Positions 4,944 to 5,074 of a stretch of DNA of 5,074 nt are shown piece after piece. This stretch comes from Fidelibacterota bacterium. GTDB lineage: Bacteria; Fidelibacterota; UBA2242. The stretch is taken from the NCBI GenBank assembly GCA_023133185.1, contig JAGLWX010000215.1:1-5074 (forward strand), given 5' to 3'. The first letter of the stretch is position 1. Every line of letters begins with the position of its first letter. A program made the translations under genes and the position numbers. The notes beneath the pieces were generated by a model that saw only the letters and a program-made list of their open reading frames with translations, had not been told where the DNA came from and made no database searches.

Positions 4944-5074
4944 ATGGTAATAAAAGACGTGACGATCGACGATCTGAGGAAAAATATTTTATCTAAAGGA
5001 ATAGTGCCCCGGCATATTGCCATTATAATGGATGGAAACGGTCGCTGGGCAAAGCAGCGTGGTCTGCCGAGAGT
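4944..5074 (+). CDS. uppS: Undecaprenyl diphosphate synthase (cis-prenyltransferase), 5' part, cut by window edge
   Basis: UppS condenses eight isopentenyl diphosphates onto farnesyl diphosphate in cis, making the C55 lipid carrier for peptidoglycan and other envelope glycans; it is a cytosolic, membrane-associated enzyme. Translating from ATG 4944 gives 43 codons ending at the window edge. Residues 22-35 (PRHIAIIMDGNGRW) are the family signature. D30 corresponds to the catalytic/Mg2+ Asp (D26 in E. coli), with N32, R34, W35 and R43 matching the conserved diphosphate-binding positions. The frame is closed upstream by TAG at 4896-4898 and ATG 4944 is the first ATG after it, giving a normal N-terminus about 4 residues longer than E. 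coli's. No Shine-Dalgarno is seen. It is divergent from the response regulator gene. About 200 residues should follow beyond the window. Confidence 0.97.
   Translation, partial: MVIKDVTIDDLRKNILSKGIVPRHIAIIMDGNGRWAKQRGLPR

Overview
This 5,074-base window looks like a chromosomal piece of a Gram-negative-type bacterium with moderate to low G+C. The mix of poorly marked ribosome-binding sites, a sigma-54 activator, a LicD-type gene and dispersed palindromic repeats would suit the FCB side of the tree (for example Calditrichaeota, KSB1 or Marinimicrobia-like lineages). That placement is an inference from style, not from a marker gene. Four complete genes lie on the minus strand and one truncated gene lies on the plus strand at the right edge.

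Layout, left to right. (1) 73-1323, minus: a 416-residue protein made of two tandem LicD/fukutin-type nucleotidyltransferase-fold domains. The C-terminal copy keeps its acidic catalytic residues and the N-terminal copy has lost most of them. (2) 1324-1511: a spacer holding three hairpin-forming palindromes. (3) 1512-2962, minus: a two-gene AbiE-type toxin-antitoxin operon. The antitoxin/repressor AbiEi is transcribed first and the nucleotidyltransferase toxin AbiEii follows 2 bp later. (4) 2963-3150: the abiE control region, with a perfect 11-bp-arm inverted repeat over the antitoxin's ribosome-binding site, a second adjacent inverted repeat, a possible -35 element, and two more copies of the palindrome seen in region 2. 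(5) 3151-4497, minus: an orphan NtrC-family response regulator (REC, AAA+ sigma-54 activator, Fis-type HTH). (6) 4498-4943: a 446-bp divergent intergenic region with a spaced direct repeat and a G+C-rich composite palindrome. (7) 4944 to the right edge, plus: the first 43 codons of uppS (undecaprenyl diphosphate synthase).

How the parts relate. uppS is housekeeping (lipid carrier for envelope glycans), and the LicD-like protein plausibly decorates a surface glycan. The abiE operon reads as an accessory defence/stability module placed between these ordinary genes. It is bracketed by identical 15-bp palindromes in direct orientation and carries recognisable Shine-Dalgarno sequences, which the LicD and uppS starts lack. 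The regulator has no partner histidine kinase in the window, so its target genes cannot be named. I found no wholly new system. The most unusual items are the duplicated, half-degenerate LicD protein and the repeat-bracketed abiE module with its double inverted-repeat operator.
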